Under the pieces are notes generated by a model. The model saw only the letters and a list, made by a program, of their open reading frames with translations. It made no database searches and had not been told where the DNA came from. The position numbers were made by a program, and so were the translations under genes. DNA of 64,000 nt from Clostridia bacterium (lineage in GTDB: Bacteria > Bacillota > Clostridia > Oscillospirales > CAG-382). The stretch's first letter is position 1; the number at the start of each line of letters is the position of its first letter. Positions 55,084 to 62,633 of this stretch are shown here, one piece after another. Where the stretch lies: NCBI GenBank assembly GCA_017537345.1, contig JAFYKY010000021.1:1-64000 (forward strand). The letters run 5' to 3'.

Positions 55084-55923
55084 TTATATTTCTACTTCCA
55101 TTCCGTCGTATGAGGTTAAAAATCCGTCCTTTGCCGCAATGGGTACAAGCTCATCGTATATAGCGCCGCCGTTATGGGAAAAATGGTTAACGCAAAGCTT
55201 GGTGCTTTCATCAATAATACCTTTTTCCCGCATCATATCTGCGGTTATCTTGCAGGTGTCCAGTCCCAGATGTCCGCCGGAGCCGGGCAGGGTAACGAAG
55301 GTACAGTCAAGAGAAACGAAATCCGCTTTAATCTTATTGTTTTCAAGATATTCCCAAACGTCGTCATACAAAAGACCCGTATCGTGAAGATACAGTAAGG
55401 TCTTGCCGTTTTCTTCTATAATATAACAGCAGGCGTTGTTTTCGTCCAGCGTGTGATTAGCGCGGACAGGCGTTACCTTGTACTGACCGAATTCATAAGT
55501 AACGTAATTTTCCAAAACCATAGGGGTTATGTATTTACATCTGCGCTCATCGGAAAAACGGCCGAAATAGTTTTCGTAAGCGTCTATAACCCGCTTGGGC
55601 CCCGCAAGAATAAGCTTTTCTTCCGTTAAGTTATGGGCGTAATAAGCATCATCACGGAAAGCAAGGTCAAGGGGCGCGAAATGGTCGGAATGGGGATGGG
55701 TAACAAGCAAAAACTTAATTGCGCTGTAATCAATATTGTTCATAAGCATATGCATATTCGCATCCGGCGGGAAATCAATAAGCATATCGGAATTGATCAA
55801 CGCTTGTGAACGGGTGCGTATGTTTTTACCGCCTGCAGCCCTTGCTCTGTCACAATGGGGGCATCTGCAGAATACGGCGGGCCAGCCTTCTGCCGCCGCA
55901 GTACCGAGATAACGAAGCTTCAT
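55084..55923 (-). CDS. PhnP-like MBL-fold metallo-hydrolase
   Basis: This is a 279-residue metallo-beta-lactamase-fold enzyme. The N terminus LRYLGTAAAEGWPAVFCRC with a second Cys pair (CPHC) matches the structural zinc site of PhnP-type phosphodiesterases. The catalytic motif is THPHSDHFAPLDL (near residue 75), with further ligands in RANHTLDENN, LHDTGLLYDD and NHFSHNGG. PhnP cleaves cyclic phosphodiesters in phosphonate use, but many Clostridial homologues lie outside phn operons, as here, so the substrate is open. ATG 55923 follows GGGAGG. Confidence 0.87.
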   Translation of the reverse strand: MKLRYLGTAAAEGWPAVFCRCPHCDRARAAGGKNIRTRSQALINSDMLIDFPPDANMHMLMNNIDYSAIKFLLVTHPHSDHFAPLDLAFRDDAYYAHNLTEEKLILAGPKRVIDAYENYFGRFSDERRCKYITPMVLENYVTYEFGQYKVTPVRANHTLDENNACCYIIEENGKTLLYLHDTGLLYDDVWEYLENNKIKADFVSLDCTFVTLPGSGGHLGLDTCKITADMMREKGIIDESTKLCVNHFSHNGGAIYDELVPIAAKDGFLTSYDGMEVEI

Positions 55924-56011
55924 ATTACAAAAACCTCCCGTGTTTTTTCTTGGTGTGGTTACATTATAACTTAAATAATTTAAAAATACAATAAAAAATG
56001 TAAAAAAGGTA

Positions 56012-56040
56012 TTGCATTTAGTGTTTTTTTATGGTATACT
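56012..56040 (+). promoter_or_regulatory. rpmE promoter
   Basis: TTGCAT (56012-56017), 17 bases, TATACT (56035-56040). The leader would be only about 20 bases. Confidence 0.85.
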
Positions 56041-56069
56041 TGCTCGGTGAGAAAGTGAGGTATAATGAC

Positions 56070-56270
56070 ATGAAGCAGGCTATTCATCCTGAATACAAGG
56101 AAACCGTTGTTAAATGCGCTTGTGGCGAAGAATATGTTACTAAGTCTACAAAACAGAATTTGAAGGTTGATATATGCTCTAAGTGCCATCCGTTCTATAC
56201 CGGCAAGCAGAAGCTTGTTGATAGCGGCGGACGTGTAGATTCCTTTAAGAAGAAGTACAACCTTAAGTAA
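56070..56270 (+). CDS. rpmE: 50S ribosomal protein L31 (zinc-binding form)
   Basis: The start ATG 56070 follows GTGAGG; an in-frame ATG at 56031 lies in the promoter. The 66 residues match L31: [19 protein letters not shown], then [19 protein letters not shown] and [10 protein letters not shown]. The Cys set (CAC and CSKC) marks the zinc-containing type, as opposed to the Cys-free paralogue expressed in zinc shortage. The gene has its own promoter and a terminator before hflX. Confidence 0.96.
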   Translation: MKQAIHPEYKETVVKCACGEEYVTKSTKQNLKVDICSKCHPFYTGKQKLVDSGGRVDSFKKKYNLK

Positions 56271-56293
56271 TTTAAAGCATTTTCATTCGCATA

Positions 56294-56322
56294 AGGACAG
56301 CGGCTACCGCTGTCCTTTTTTA
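56294..56322 (+). terminator. terminator behind rpmE
   Basis: AAGGACAGCGG and CCGCTGTCCTT pair around CTA, followed by a T-run. It lies just 26 bases before hflX, so hflX may depend on read-through or an unseen promoter. Confidence 0.9.
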
Positions 56323-56348
56323 CTTCTTTACGTAAGGAGGAAATGATA

Positions 56349-57614
56349 ATGGAAAATATTTTCGATTCAAAAATTGCCACCCGCGCCGTGCTGGTGGCGC
56401 TCACTCTGGATATGACCGAAGAGCAGGTGTCTGTTTCTTTGGATGAACTTGAACGTCTGCTGGATACGGCAGGCGGCGAAGCGGTTGCCCGCGTGGTGCA
56501 GTCCCGCGTTAACCCCGACCCCCGCACATATATCGGTTCGGGTAAGGCAGAGGAGATCGCGGAGTTTATCCGTACTCAGGAAAAGGATGTAAATCTCGTT
56601 GTGTTCGATAACGAGCTGTCCCCCTCCCAGATCGCCTCTCTTGAGGATATTTTAGGTGTACGGGTAATAGACCGTACAATGCTTATTCTGGATATTTTCG
56701 CCCTTCACGCCGTTACGGGTGAGGGGAAACTGCAGGTAGAGATCGCCTGCCTCCGCTATACGGCGCCCCGTCTTGTGGGCAAGGGAAAACAGCTTTCCCG
56801 TTTGGGCGGCGGTATCGGTACGAGAGGTCCCGGTGAATCCAAGCTGGAAACAGACCGACGTCATCTTAAAAGACGTATAGCCGCTTTGCAGGAGGAGATC
56901 GACGCCGTGGAAAAGGTGCGCGCCACCAAACGCGCCTCCCGTGAAAGATCGGGAATTCCCACCGCGGCAATAGTCGGATATACCAACGCAGGCAAATCCA
57001 CCCTTTTAAACCGCCTTACAGACGCGGGCATTCTGGCAGAGGACAAGCTTTTTGCAACACTTGACCCTACCACCCGCCGTCTTACTTTGCCCGATGGCAA
57101 CGAGGTTTTGTTAACAGATACGGTTGGATTTATCGACCGTCTGCCCACCCATCTTGTTAAAGCATTCCGCTCCACCTTGGAGGAATTGGGGTATGCGGAT
57201 ATTATTATCGTTCTTACGGACTGTTCCGAATGTGATGAGGAGCGCCGCCGCAAAAACGAGGTTACCTTTAAGCTTATAGACGATCTGGGCGCAAAGGGAA
57301 AGCCTATTTTGCAGGTGTACAACAAGTGCGATATGGCTGTGGATACAGAATTTATCCCCAGAGATGCGGTGTGCATCTCCGCTGCCACGGGAGAAGGTAT
57401 AGACGCTTTGCTTGAAAAGGTAAGCGAGCTTGTACGTGAGGGTAAACGAATTTTGCGTATGCTGTTCCCTTACGATAAACAATCGGAGGCATCCTCCGTG
57501 CATCGCTTTGCCCGTGTTATAACCACGGAATATCTGGATAACGGCGTGCTCGTTACCGCGGAATGCGATGCGAAAGCGGCAGGAAAATTTGCAGAATTCA
57601 TACAAAACGATTAA
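56349..57614 (+). CDS. hflX: GTPase HflX
   Basis: This ribosome-associated GTPase rescues stalled or heat-damaged 50S particles. ATG 56349 is 8 bases from AAGGAGG (the ATG at 56343 would be only 2 bases away), giving 421 residues. The N-terminal HflX domain has DPRTYIGSGKAEEI and FDNELSPSQI; the linker has RLGGGIGTRGPGESKLE. The G domain has GYTNAGKSTLLNRL (near 210), DTVGFIDRLPTHLV (near 257) and YNKCDMA. The C-terminal domain is complete. Confidence 0.95.
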   Translation: MENIFDSKIATRAVLVALTLDMTEEQVSVSLDELERLLDTAGGEAVARVVQSRVNPDPRTYIGSGKAEEIAEFIRTQEKDVNLVVFDNELSPSQIASLEDILGVRVIDRTMLILDIFALHAVTGEGKLQVEIACLRYTAPRLVGKGKQLSRLGGGIGTRGPGESKLETDRRHLKRRIAALQEEIDAVEKVRATKRASRERSGIPTAAIVGYTNAGKSTLLNRLTDAGILAEDKLFATLDPTTRRLTLPDGNEVLLTDTVGFIDRLPTHLVKAFRSTLEELGYADIIIVLTDCSECDEERRRKNEVTFKLIDDLGAKGKPILQVYNKCDMAVDTEFIPRDAVCISAATGEGIDALLEKVSELVREGKRILRMLFPYDKQSEASSVHRFARVITTEYLDNGVLVTAECDAKAAGKFAEFIQND

Positions 57615-57627
57615 AGGAGAACGGGTT

Positions 57628-58905
57628 TTGGAAAAATATTCAGAGCAGTACCGTAAATATCTTGATATATTAAAAGAGGAATTGCGTCCTGCCATGGGTT
57701 GCACAGAACCCGTGTCTCTGGCGTATGCCGCCGCTCTTGCAAGAGATGCTTTGGGAATGATTCCCGAAAAAGTCGTTTTGAAGGTAAGCGGTAATATTAT
57801 AAAAAACGTAAAAAGCGTGGTTATTCCCAATACCGACGGGCTTCACGGTATTCCCGCCGCCGTTGCCGCAGGAATTATTGCAGGCAGAGCGGAAAAGTGT
57901 CTTGAAACGCTGGGCTCTGTTACGGACAAGCAAAAAGCGCAAATCCGTGCCTTTTTGGAAACAGCGGAAATAAGCCTCACTCCCGCAACGGAGGGGCTGG
58001 ATTTTGATATCGACATAACCGTATTTGAGGGAGATAACAGCGCCCGTGTGCGCATTGTAAATAACCATACCAATGTAGTGCACAGATCAAAAAACGGCGT
58101 TATAGAGGCGGATATGCCCTTTACCGACCATCCCGAGGACGGACTTACAGATAAAACCTGCCTGAATATTGATGATATCGTCGCTTTTGCGGATATCGTG
58201 GATATAGCGGAGCTTAAAGAAACTGTCGGAAAGCAGATAGAATATAATATGGCTATTGCCGAAGAGGGCATACGCAACGATTGGGGCGCAAATATCGGCA
58301 AGGTTATTTTGCGCAGACAGGGCACCGGTGTGGAAAAACGCGCTTGTGCTTATGCCGCCGCAGGAAGCGATGCCCGTATGAGCGGCTGCGAAAAACCGGT
58401 GTATATTATTTCAGGAAGCGGAAACCAAGGTATAACCGCCTCCGTTCCCGTTGCGGTATATGCAAAAGAGATCGGCGCAGACGAGGAGACGTTGCTCCGC
58501 GCGGTTGCGCTTTCGGATCTCGTTACGATACATCAGAAAGCCGGTATCGGCAGACTTTCCGCTTTTTGCGGCGCTATAAGCGCAGGCTGCGGTGCAGGCG
58601 CGGGCGTTGCGTACCTTTGCGGAGGCAAGACCCACGCGGTTGCACATACGGTAGTAAATGCTATTGCCATTCTTTCCGGTACCATTTGCGATGGTGCCAA
58701 GCCCTCCTGCGCGGCAAAGATCGCCTCTGCCGTGGATGCGGGACTTTTAGGGTACGATATGTATATGGAGCATCAGCAGTTTTACGGAGGTGACGGTATC
58801 GTCACCAAAGGGGCGGATAAAACCGTTATAAACGTGGGACGTCTTGCCCGCGAGGGTATGAAGGAAACCGATAACACCATACTTAAAATAATGTTGGGCG
58901 AGTAG
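57628..58905 (+). CDS. L-cysteine desulfidase / UPF0597 family protein
   Basis: The start is TTG 57628, 8 bases after AAGGAG and 13 bases after hflX; an in-frame ATG at 57568 lies inside hflX. 425 residues. The family signatures are PAMGCTEPVSLAYAAALA (near residue 20), SGNQGITASVPVAVYA, GRLSAFCGAISAGCGAGAG and CDGAKPSCAAKIASA (near 353). The Cys residues can hold an iron-sulfur cluster. Related proteins release sulfide, ammonia and pyruvate from cysteine or act on serine, so a role in anaerobic cysteine breakdown is likely. Confidence 0.88.
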   Translation: MEKYSEQYRKYLDILKEELRPAMGCTEPVSLAYAAALARDALGMIPEKVVLKVSGNIIKNVKSVVIPNTDGLHGIPAAVAAGIIAGRAEKCLETLGSVTDKQKAQIRAFLETAEISLTPATEGLDFDIDITVFEGDNSARVRIVNNHTNVVHRSKNGVIEADMPFTDHPEDGLTDKTCLNIDDIVAFADIVDIAELKETVGKQIEYNMAIAEEGIRNDWGANIGKVILRRQGTGVEKRACAYAAAGSDARMSGCEKPVYIISGSGNQGITASVPVAVYAKEIGADEETLLRAVALSDLVTIHQKAGIGRLSAFCGAISAGCGAGAGVAYLCGGKTHAVAHTVVNAIAILSGTICDGAKPSCAAKIASAVDAGLLGYDMYMEHQQFYGGDGIVTKGADKTVINVGRLAREGMKETDNTILKIMLGE

Positions 58906-58919
58906 TAAAAGCGAATTTC

Positions 58920-58948
58920 TTGACATACCGCCAAAAAGGTGATATAAT
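58920..58948 (+). promoter_or_regulatory. asnA promoter
   Basis: TTGACA (58920-58925), 17 bases, TATAAT (58943-58948), a perfect consensus. The leader is about 25 bases, too short for a T-box. Confidence 0.92.
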
Positions 58949-58981
58949 CGCTGTAATGTTTGATTAAAAGAGGCGTTTTTT

Positions 58982-59989
58982 ATGAACAAGGTATATATCC
59001 CCGAAGGGTACTCTCCTGCTTTGGGCAGTTACGATACCCAGCGGGCAATAGAATTTATAAAAGATAATTTTCAAAAATCTCTTTCGGAAAATCTTTCCTT
59101 AAAGCGTGTTTCCGCACCGCTTTTTGTTACGGCACAGTCCGGTCTTAACGATAACCTTTCCGGCAAAGAGCGCCCCGTTTCTTTTGATATCCCCGCAGTT
59201 GAAGGGGAGGGACAGGTGGTTCATTCCCTTGCAAAATGGAAGCGTCTTGCGTTAAAGAGATACGGCTTTGTTATGCACAGAGGTCTGTTTACGGATATGA
59301 ACGCTATCCGCCGTGATGAGGAACTGGATAACCTCCATTCCATTTACGTTGACCAGTGGGACTGGGAAAAGATTATTTCCGCCGAAGACCGCACCACAGA
59401 ATACCTTTACGCTACAGTAGAGAGCATTGTTTCCGCTATATGCGATACCTGCGAAAAGCTGAAGGAAAAATATCCTGTTTTAAAAACCGCTCTTTCCCGC
59501 GAGGTCGCCTTTATCACCTCCGAGGAATTAGAAGAAATGTACCCCGACCTTACTCCCGACCAGCGCGAACATGAATATACCCGCATACACCGCACGGTGT
59601 TTGTTTCCCGTATCGGCGCGCCTCTCAAAAACGGCAAGCCCCACGGTATGCGTGCGCCTGACTATGACGATTGGTCATTGAACGGCGATATCCTTTTCTG
59701 GCACGATGCATTGGATACTCATATAGAGATTTCTTCTATGGGCATCCGAGTTGACCCCGATTCTCTGGATAAACAGCTTTCTTTTTCCGGCTGTGATGAC
59801 AGACGTGCACTTCCTTTCCACAGCATGCTCCTTAACGGGGAATTACCCCTTACTATCGGCGGTGGTATCGGTCAGTCCCGTCTGTGCCTGCTTATGCTTG
59901 GCAACGTGCATATAGGTGAAGTTCAGTCTTCCGTGTGGGACAGCGAAACCATCCGCGTCTGCGCCGAAAAAGGCGTTCCTCTGCTTTAA
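58982..59989 (+). CDS. asnA: aspartate--ammonia ligase (AsnA)
   Basis: It makes asparagine from aspartate, ammonia and ATP, with a class II aminoacyl-tRNA-synthetase fold. Its 335 residues contain RVSAPLFVTAQSGLNDNLSG, RPVSFDIP, HSLAKWKRLALKRYG and SIYVDQWDWEKII. The C-terminal GGGIGQSRLCLLMLG carries the motif-3-type Arg. Full family length. ATG 58982 follows a modest AAAAGAGG site. It is a single gene on a consensus promoter. Confidence 0.96.
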   Translation: MNKVYIPEGYSPALGSYDTQRAIEFIKDNFQKSLSENLSLKRVSAPLFVTAQSGLNDNLSGKERPVSFDIPAVEGEGQVVHSLAKWKRLALKRYGFVMHRGLFTDMNAIRRDEELDNLHSIYVDQWDWEKIISAEDRTTEYLYATVESIVSAICDTCEKLKEKYPVLKTALSREVAFITSEELEEMYPDLTPDQREHEYTRIHRTVFVSRIGAPLKNGKPHGMRAPDYDDWSLNGDILFWHDALDTHIEISSMGIRVDPDSLDKQLSFSGCDDRRALPFHSMLLNGELPLTIGGGIGQSRLCLLMLGNVHIGEVQSSVWDSETIRVCAEKGVPLL

Positions 59990-60004
59990 AAAACAAATAT
60001 GTTA

Positions 60005-60042
60005 AAAACGGGATATTTGAAATAATATCCCTTAAATTTTTT
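60005..60042 (+). terminator. terminator behind asnA
   Basis: GGGATAT (60010-60016) and ATATCCC (60025-60031) pair around 8 bases, followed by TTAAATTTTTT. Confidence 0.65.
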
Positions 60043-60069
60043 CTGGTGAATTAAAAGGAGTTGATCATT

Positions 60070-60174
60070 ATGTCTGCAATTTGTATCTTTAAAAACCACA
60101 ATATAATATTTAACAGGAGAAATAATGATACAACAAAAAGGCAAAAGAAATTCCGCTTTGATTTTTGCGGATAA
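60070..60174 (+). CDS. possible 34-residue leader ORF overlapping rtcB
   Basis: ATG 60070 is preceded by AAAAGGAG at a good distance and starts MSAICIFKNHNIIF; the frame ends at 60174, 50 bases into the rtcB-like gene in another frame. The ribosome binding site is as good as that of rtcB. It may be a regulatory upstream ORF or chance. Confidence 0.3.
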   Translation: MSAICIFKNHNIIFNRRNNDTTKRQKKFRFDFCG

Positions 60175-61300
60175 AATTGATAAGCAAACAAAAACACAAC
60201 TTTCGGATATATTGCGTAACGAAGCTTATTCGGACAGCAGGATACGCATTATGCCGGATACCCATTCGGGAAAACACGTTCCCGTGGGCACTACTATGAC
60301 GATTTCAAACCGTGTTTCACCTTCTTTGGTGGGGTCGGATATCGGCTGCGGAATGGAAGTAGTGTATATAAACAAAACTCAAGTTGATTTTGCAAAGCTG
60401 GATAAGGTTATACGCGCTTTCGTCCCAAGCGGTTCAAGGGTTCATTCAAAGCCGAATACTGATTTTGATTTTTCGGCACTTCGGTGCGGCGGTAATATAG
60501 ACCTGCACCGCGCCGCCTGCAGTATGGGAACTCTTGGCGGCGGAAACCATTTTATCGAGCTTGATATTACCGAAGACGGAAATCCGGTTCTGGTAATACA
60601 CTCCGGCTCAAGACAGCTCGGAAACGACGTGTCTGCGTATTATCAGGACAAAGCCTACCGTATTCAATGCGGGTTGGCGCGCAGAAACGCAAAACGGTAT
60701 TACGAAAAGGGCGACGAAGATTTTTACGGTGTAAAAAAGTTTAAAAGCAAGGATATCCCAAAAGTGAGCTTTCAGGAAGCTGTTCTTGAAGGAAAGGATT
60801 TTGAAGATTATCTGTGGGATATCCGGTTAGTTACCGATTTCGCAGATAAAAACCGCAAAACCATGGCGGATATTATTTGCGACGAAATGGGTTTTTCTGT
60901 AACCGACCGTTTTTCCTGTATTCATAATTATATAGATACGTCCCGTATGATATTGCGCAAGGGCGCGGTTTCCGCAGGGGCGGGTGAACGGGTCATCATC
61001 CCGTTGAATATGCGGGACGGTGCGCTTATCTGCAAAGGACTGGGAAATCCGGATTGGAATTTTTCCGCACCCCACGGCGCGGGCAGAGCCTGCAGCCGCT
61101 CCGACGCGAAATACGCCTATACGGTAGAGCAATTTGCGGCGGAGATGGAGGGTATATATTCCACCACCGTTTGCAAAGAAACCGTGGACGAATGCCCGAT
61201 GGCGTATAAATCTGCGGACAGAATTCTGGGCTTTATCAGTGACACCGTGGAGATAGAGCAGATAATCAAACCCATATACAATTTCAAAGGCGTAAAATAA
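60125..61300 (+). CDS. rtcB: RtcB-like RNA ligase
   Basis: This GTP- and manganese-dependent ligase joins RNA 3'-phosphate to 5'-OH ends, for tRNA repair or rRNA healing. Its 391 residues form the shorter bacterial class. Metal and catalytic sites: GSDIGCGMEVV (Asp and Cys ligands, near 74-80), LGGGNHFIELD (near 138), IHSGSRQLGN (near 158) and SAPHGAGRACSR (His for guanylylation, near 315). PDTHSGKHVPVGTT opens the fold. ATG 60125 follows CAGGAGA. No RtcR or archease gene is nearby. Confidence 0.92.
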   Translation: MIQQKGKRNSALIFADKIDKQTKTQLSDILRNEAYSDSRIRIMPDTHSGKHVPVGTTMTISNRVSPSLVGSDIGCGMEVVYINKTQVDFAKLDKVIRAFVPSGSRVHSKPNTDFDFSALRCGGNIDLHRAACSMGTLGGGNHFIELDITEDGNPVLVIHSGSRQLGNDVSAYYQDKAYRIQCGLARRNAKRYYEKGDEDFYGVKKFKSKDIPKVSFQEAVLEGKDFEDYLWDIRLVTDFADKNRKTMADIICDEMGFSVTDRFSCIHNYIDTSRMILRKGAVSAGAGERVIIPLNMRDGALICKGLGNPDWNFSAPHGAGRACSRSDAKYAYTVEQFAAEMEGIYSTTVCKETVDECPMAYKSADRILGFISDTVEIEQIIKPIYNFKGVK

Positions 61301-61308
61301 CAACAAAA

Positions 61309-61340
61309 AGCACCGAATTTGTTTTTTTCGGTGTTTTTTT
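61309..61340 (+). terminator. terminator behind rtcB
   Basis: CACCG (61311-61315) and CGGTG (61329-61333) pair around a long T-rich loop, followed by seven T. Confidence 0.7.
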
Positions 61341-61349
61341 GAATTTCTC

Positions 61350-61380
61350 TTGACATTGACGCTACGTCAAGTGTTATAAT
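61350..61380 (+). promoter_or_regulatory. MerR-type promoter with internal operator
   Basis: TTGACA (61350-61355) and TATAAT (61375-61380) are separated by 19 bases. The spacer holds the perfect palindrome TTGACG-CTA-CGTCAA (61356-61370). A 19-base spacer with a central dyad is the hallmark of MerR-controlled promoters. Confidence 0.88.
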
Positions 61381-61403
61381 ATAAGCAGAAGGGGCGGTTG
61401 AAT

Positions 61404-62090
61404 ATGGACTCTAATTTGCTTGATATAAATGAAGTTTGCAATATGCTCGGTGTTACTTCAAGAACCTTGCGTTATTACGAGGAAAAGGGAATTATACAAA
61501 GTACCGTTAATCAATTTGAAACGAGAAGAAAATACAGCCCTGATCAAGTAGAGCATATAAAACACGTGCTTGTTCTTCGCGCACTCGGGTTGTCAATATC
61601 TAAAATACAGCAATTACATCAGGGGAATATCGATTTATCGTTGGCAATATCTCAACATAAAGCGGAATTAATCGCAACAATTAGTTCAAAGGCGAAAGAA
61701 CTTACCCTCCTTGACGAGGCGCTATTAACTGTAGATAGTGGTGGCAATATTTTTGAAGAAAAAGAAAACAACACGGAGAAAAGGAAAAATGAATGGGAAG
61801 AAACTGCGAATGCTTTTATAGATGCTTTCTTAATGGGAGATTGTGAAATATGCTTTGACTATTTTTCTGATACGCTTAAAGAATATTTACCGCTTTCTGC
61901 GTTTGAATGCGTGGTTAAAGATACATTAAAGCCCCTCGGTAACTTCGTAAAAAAAGGAAATTTTGAATGCAACAATAGTATTCGCAATGCCATATATTGC
62001 GATTTGCGATACGAAAATCTGGGGCTTTATATAATACTGGTTTTTCACAAAGAAAAGGTACACGGAATTTGGTTTAATTACCATAAATAG
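61404..62090 (+). CDS. MerR family regulator with C-terminal DUF3887-like domain
   Basis: ATG 61404 is 9 bases from AAGGGG and gives 228 residues; an in-frame TTG at 61398 is too close. Residues about 6-75 form the MerR winged helix-turn-helix (DINEVCNMLGVTSRTLRYYE), then a dimer helix to about 115. The C-terminal part (from about 132) reads ANAFIDAFLMGDCEICFDYF and ends in an NTF2-like pattern similar to DUF3887, presumably the ligand-binding part. The operator in its own promoter suggests autoregulation, with the following membrane-protein gene as co-target. The effector is unknown. Confidence 0.88.
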   Translation: MDSNLLDINEVCNMLGVTSRTLRYYEEKGIIQSTVNQFETRRKYSPDQVEHIKHVLVLRALGLSISKIQQLHQGNIDLSLAISQHKAELIATISSKAKELTLLDEALLTVDSGGNIFEEKENNTEKRKNEWEETANAFIDAFLMGDCEICFDYFSDTLKEYLPLSAFECVVKDTLKPLGNFVKKGNFECNNSIRNAIYCDLRYENLGLYIILVFHKEKVHGIWFNYHK

Positions 62091-62108
62091 AGGAAAGGAA
62101 GAGTAAAT

Positions 62109-62561
62109 ATGTTTTTGGCTATTTATATTTTCGTAACATTATTTTTAAACGTGTTGTCTGCTTTTGTTTTTTATAAGCATTTGCATATTTCCGTTTTGTC
62201 TTTATTGCCGCTTTCCCTAATGGCGGTTATGCTGTTTCAAGTTCTGTACTACAGAAAGGGTAAAACGGAAGACGAGTATTCGACGGCGTACGGTTCAGAT
62301 TTTAACAGTAAAGAACAATCCGCACTTTTGCAGTATGCCTCAAAATCCTTGACCGTTGGAATCACGCTGCTTATTCCTTTTATACTCTTCTTTACGGATA
62401 TTGTAAAAACACTATCTGTGCCGATTTATATATTAAGCTTTGCTGCCGGAATTATATATTATCGTATTAATCATAAAGATGAACTCCAAAATCGTATTCA
62501 AGAAGAAAAAAGGCAGTTGGAAGAACAAATGAAAAAAGAAAACCAAGGAAAGTGGAAATAG
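62109..62561 (+). CDS. small membrane protein co-transcribed with the MerR regulator
   Basis: This is a 150-residue protein with four hydrophobic segments (about 2-21, 27-46, 82-101 and 104-122) and a charged C-terminal helix with coiled-coil features (QNRIQEEKRQLEEQMKKENQ). ATG 62109 is preceded by GGAAAGGAAGAG. No family is recognised. It lies 18 bases after the MerR gene and shares its promoter, so it is probably the regulated output, for instance an envelope stress or efflux-related protein; this is inference. Confidence 0.7.
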   Translation: MFLAIYIFVTLFLNVLSAFVFYKHLHISVLSLLPLSLMAVMLFQVLYYRKGKTEDEYSTAYGSDFNSKEQSALLQYASKSLTVGITLLIPFILFFTDIVKTLSVPIYILSFAAGIIYYRINHKDELQNRIQEEKRQLEEQMKKENQGKWK

Positions 62562-62564
62562 TAG

Positions 62565-62584
62565 GGAAGGGGCTTGCCCCTTCC
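62565..62584 (+). repeat. GC-rich hairpin directly after the membrane-protein stop
   Basis: GGAAGGGG and CCCCTTCC pair around CTTG, 3 bases after the stop codon and 9 bases before the terminator stem. It has no U-tract. Confidence 0.7.
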
Positions 62585-62593
62585 GTTCATAAG

Positions 62594-62623
62594 AAAAAAG
62601 CACCGATCACTCGGTGCTTTTTT
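62594..62623. terminator. bidirectional terminator
   Basis: AAAAAAGCACCGA and TCGGTGCTTTTTT pair around TCAC. It serves the MerR unit and the minus-strand hydrogenase gene ending at 62634. Confidence 0.92.
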
Positions 62624-62633
62624 ATGTTTATTT

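Noticed and set aside
58949..58981. T-box or other riboswitch ahead of asnA
   Set aside because: The leader after the consensus promoter is only about 25 bases.
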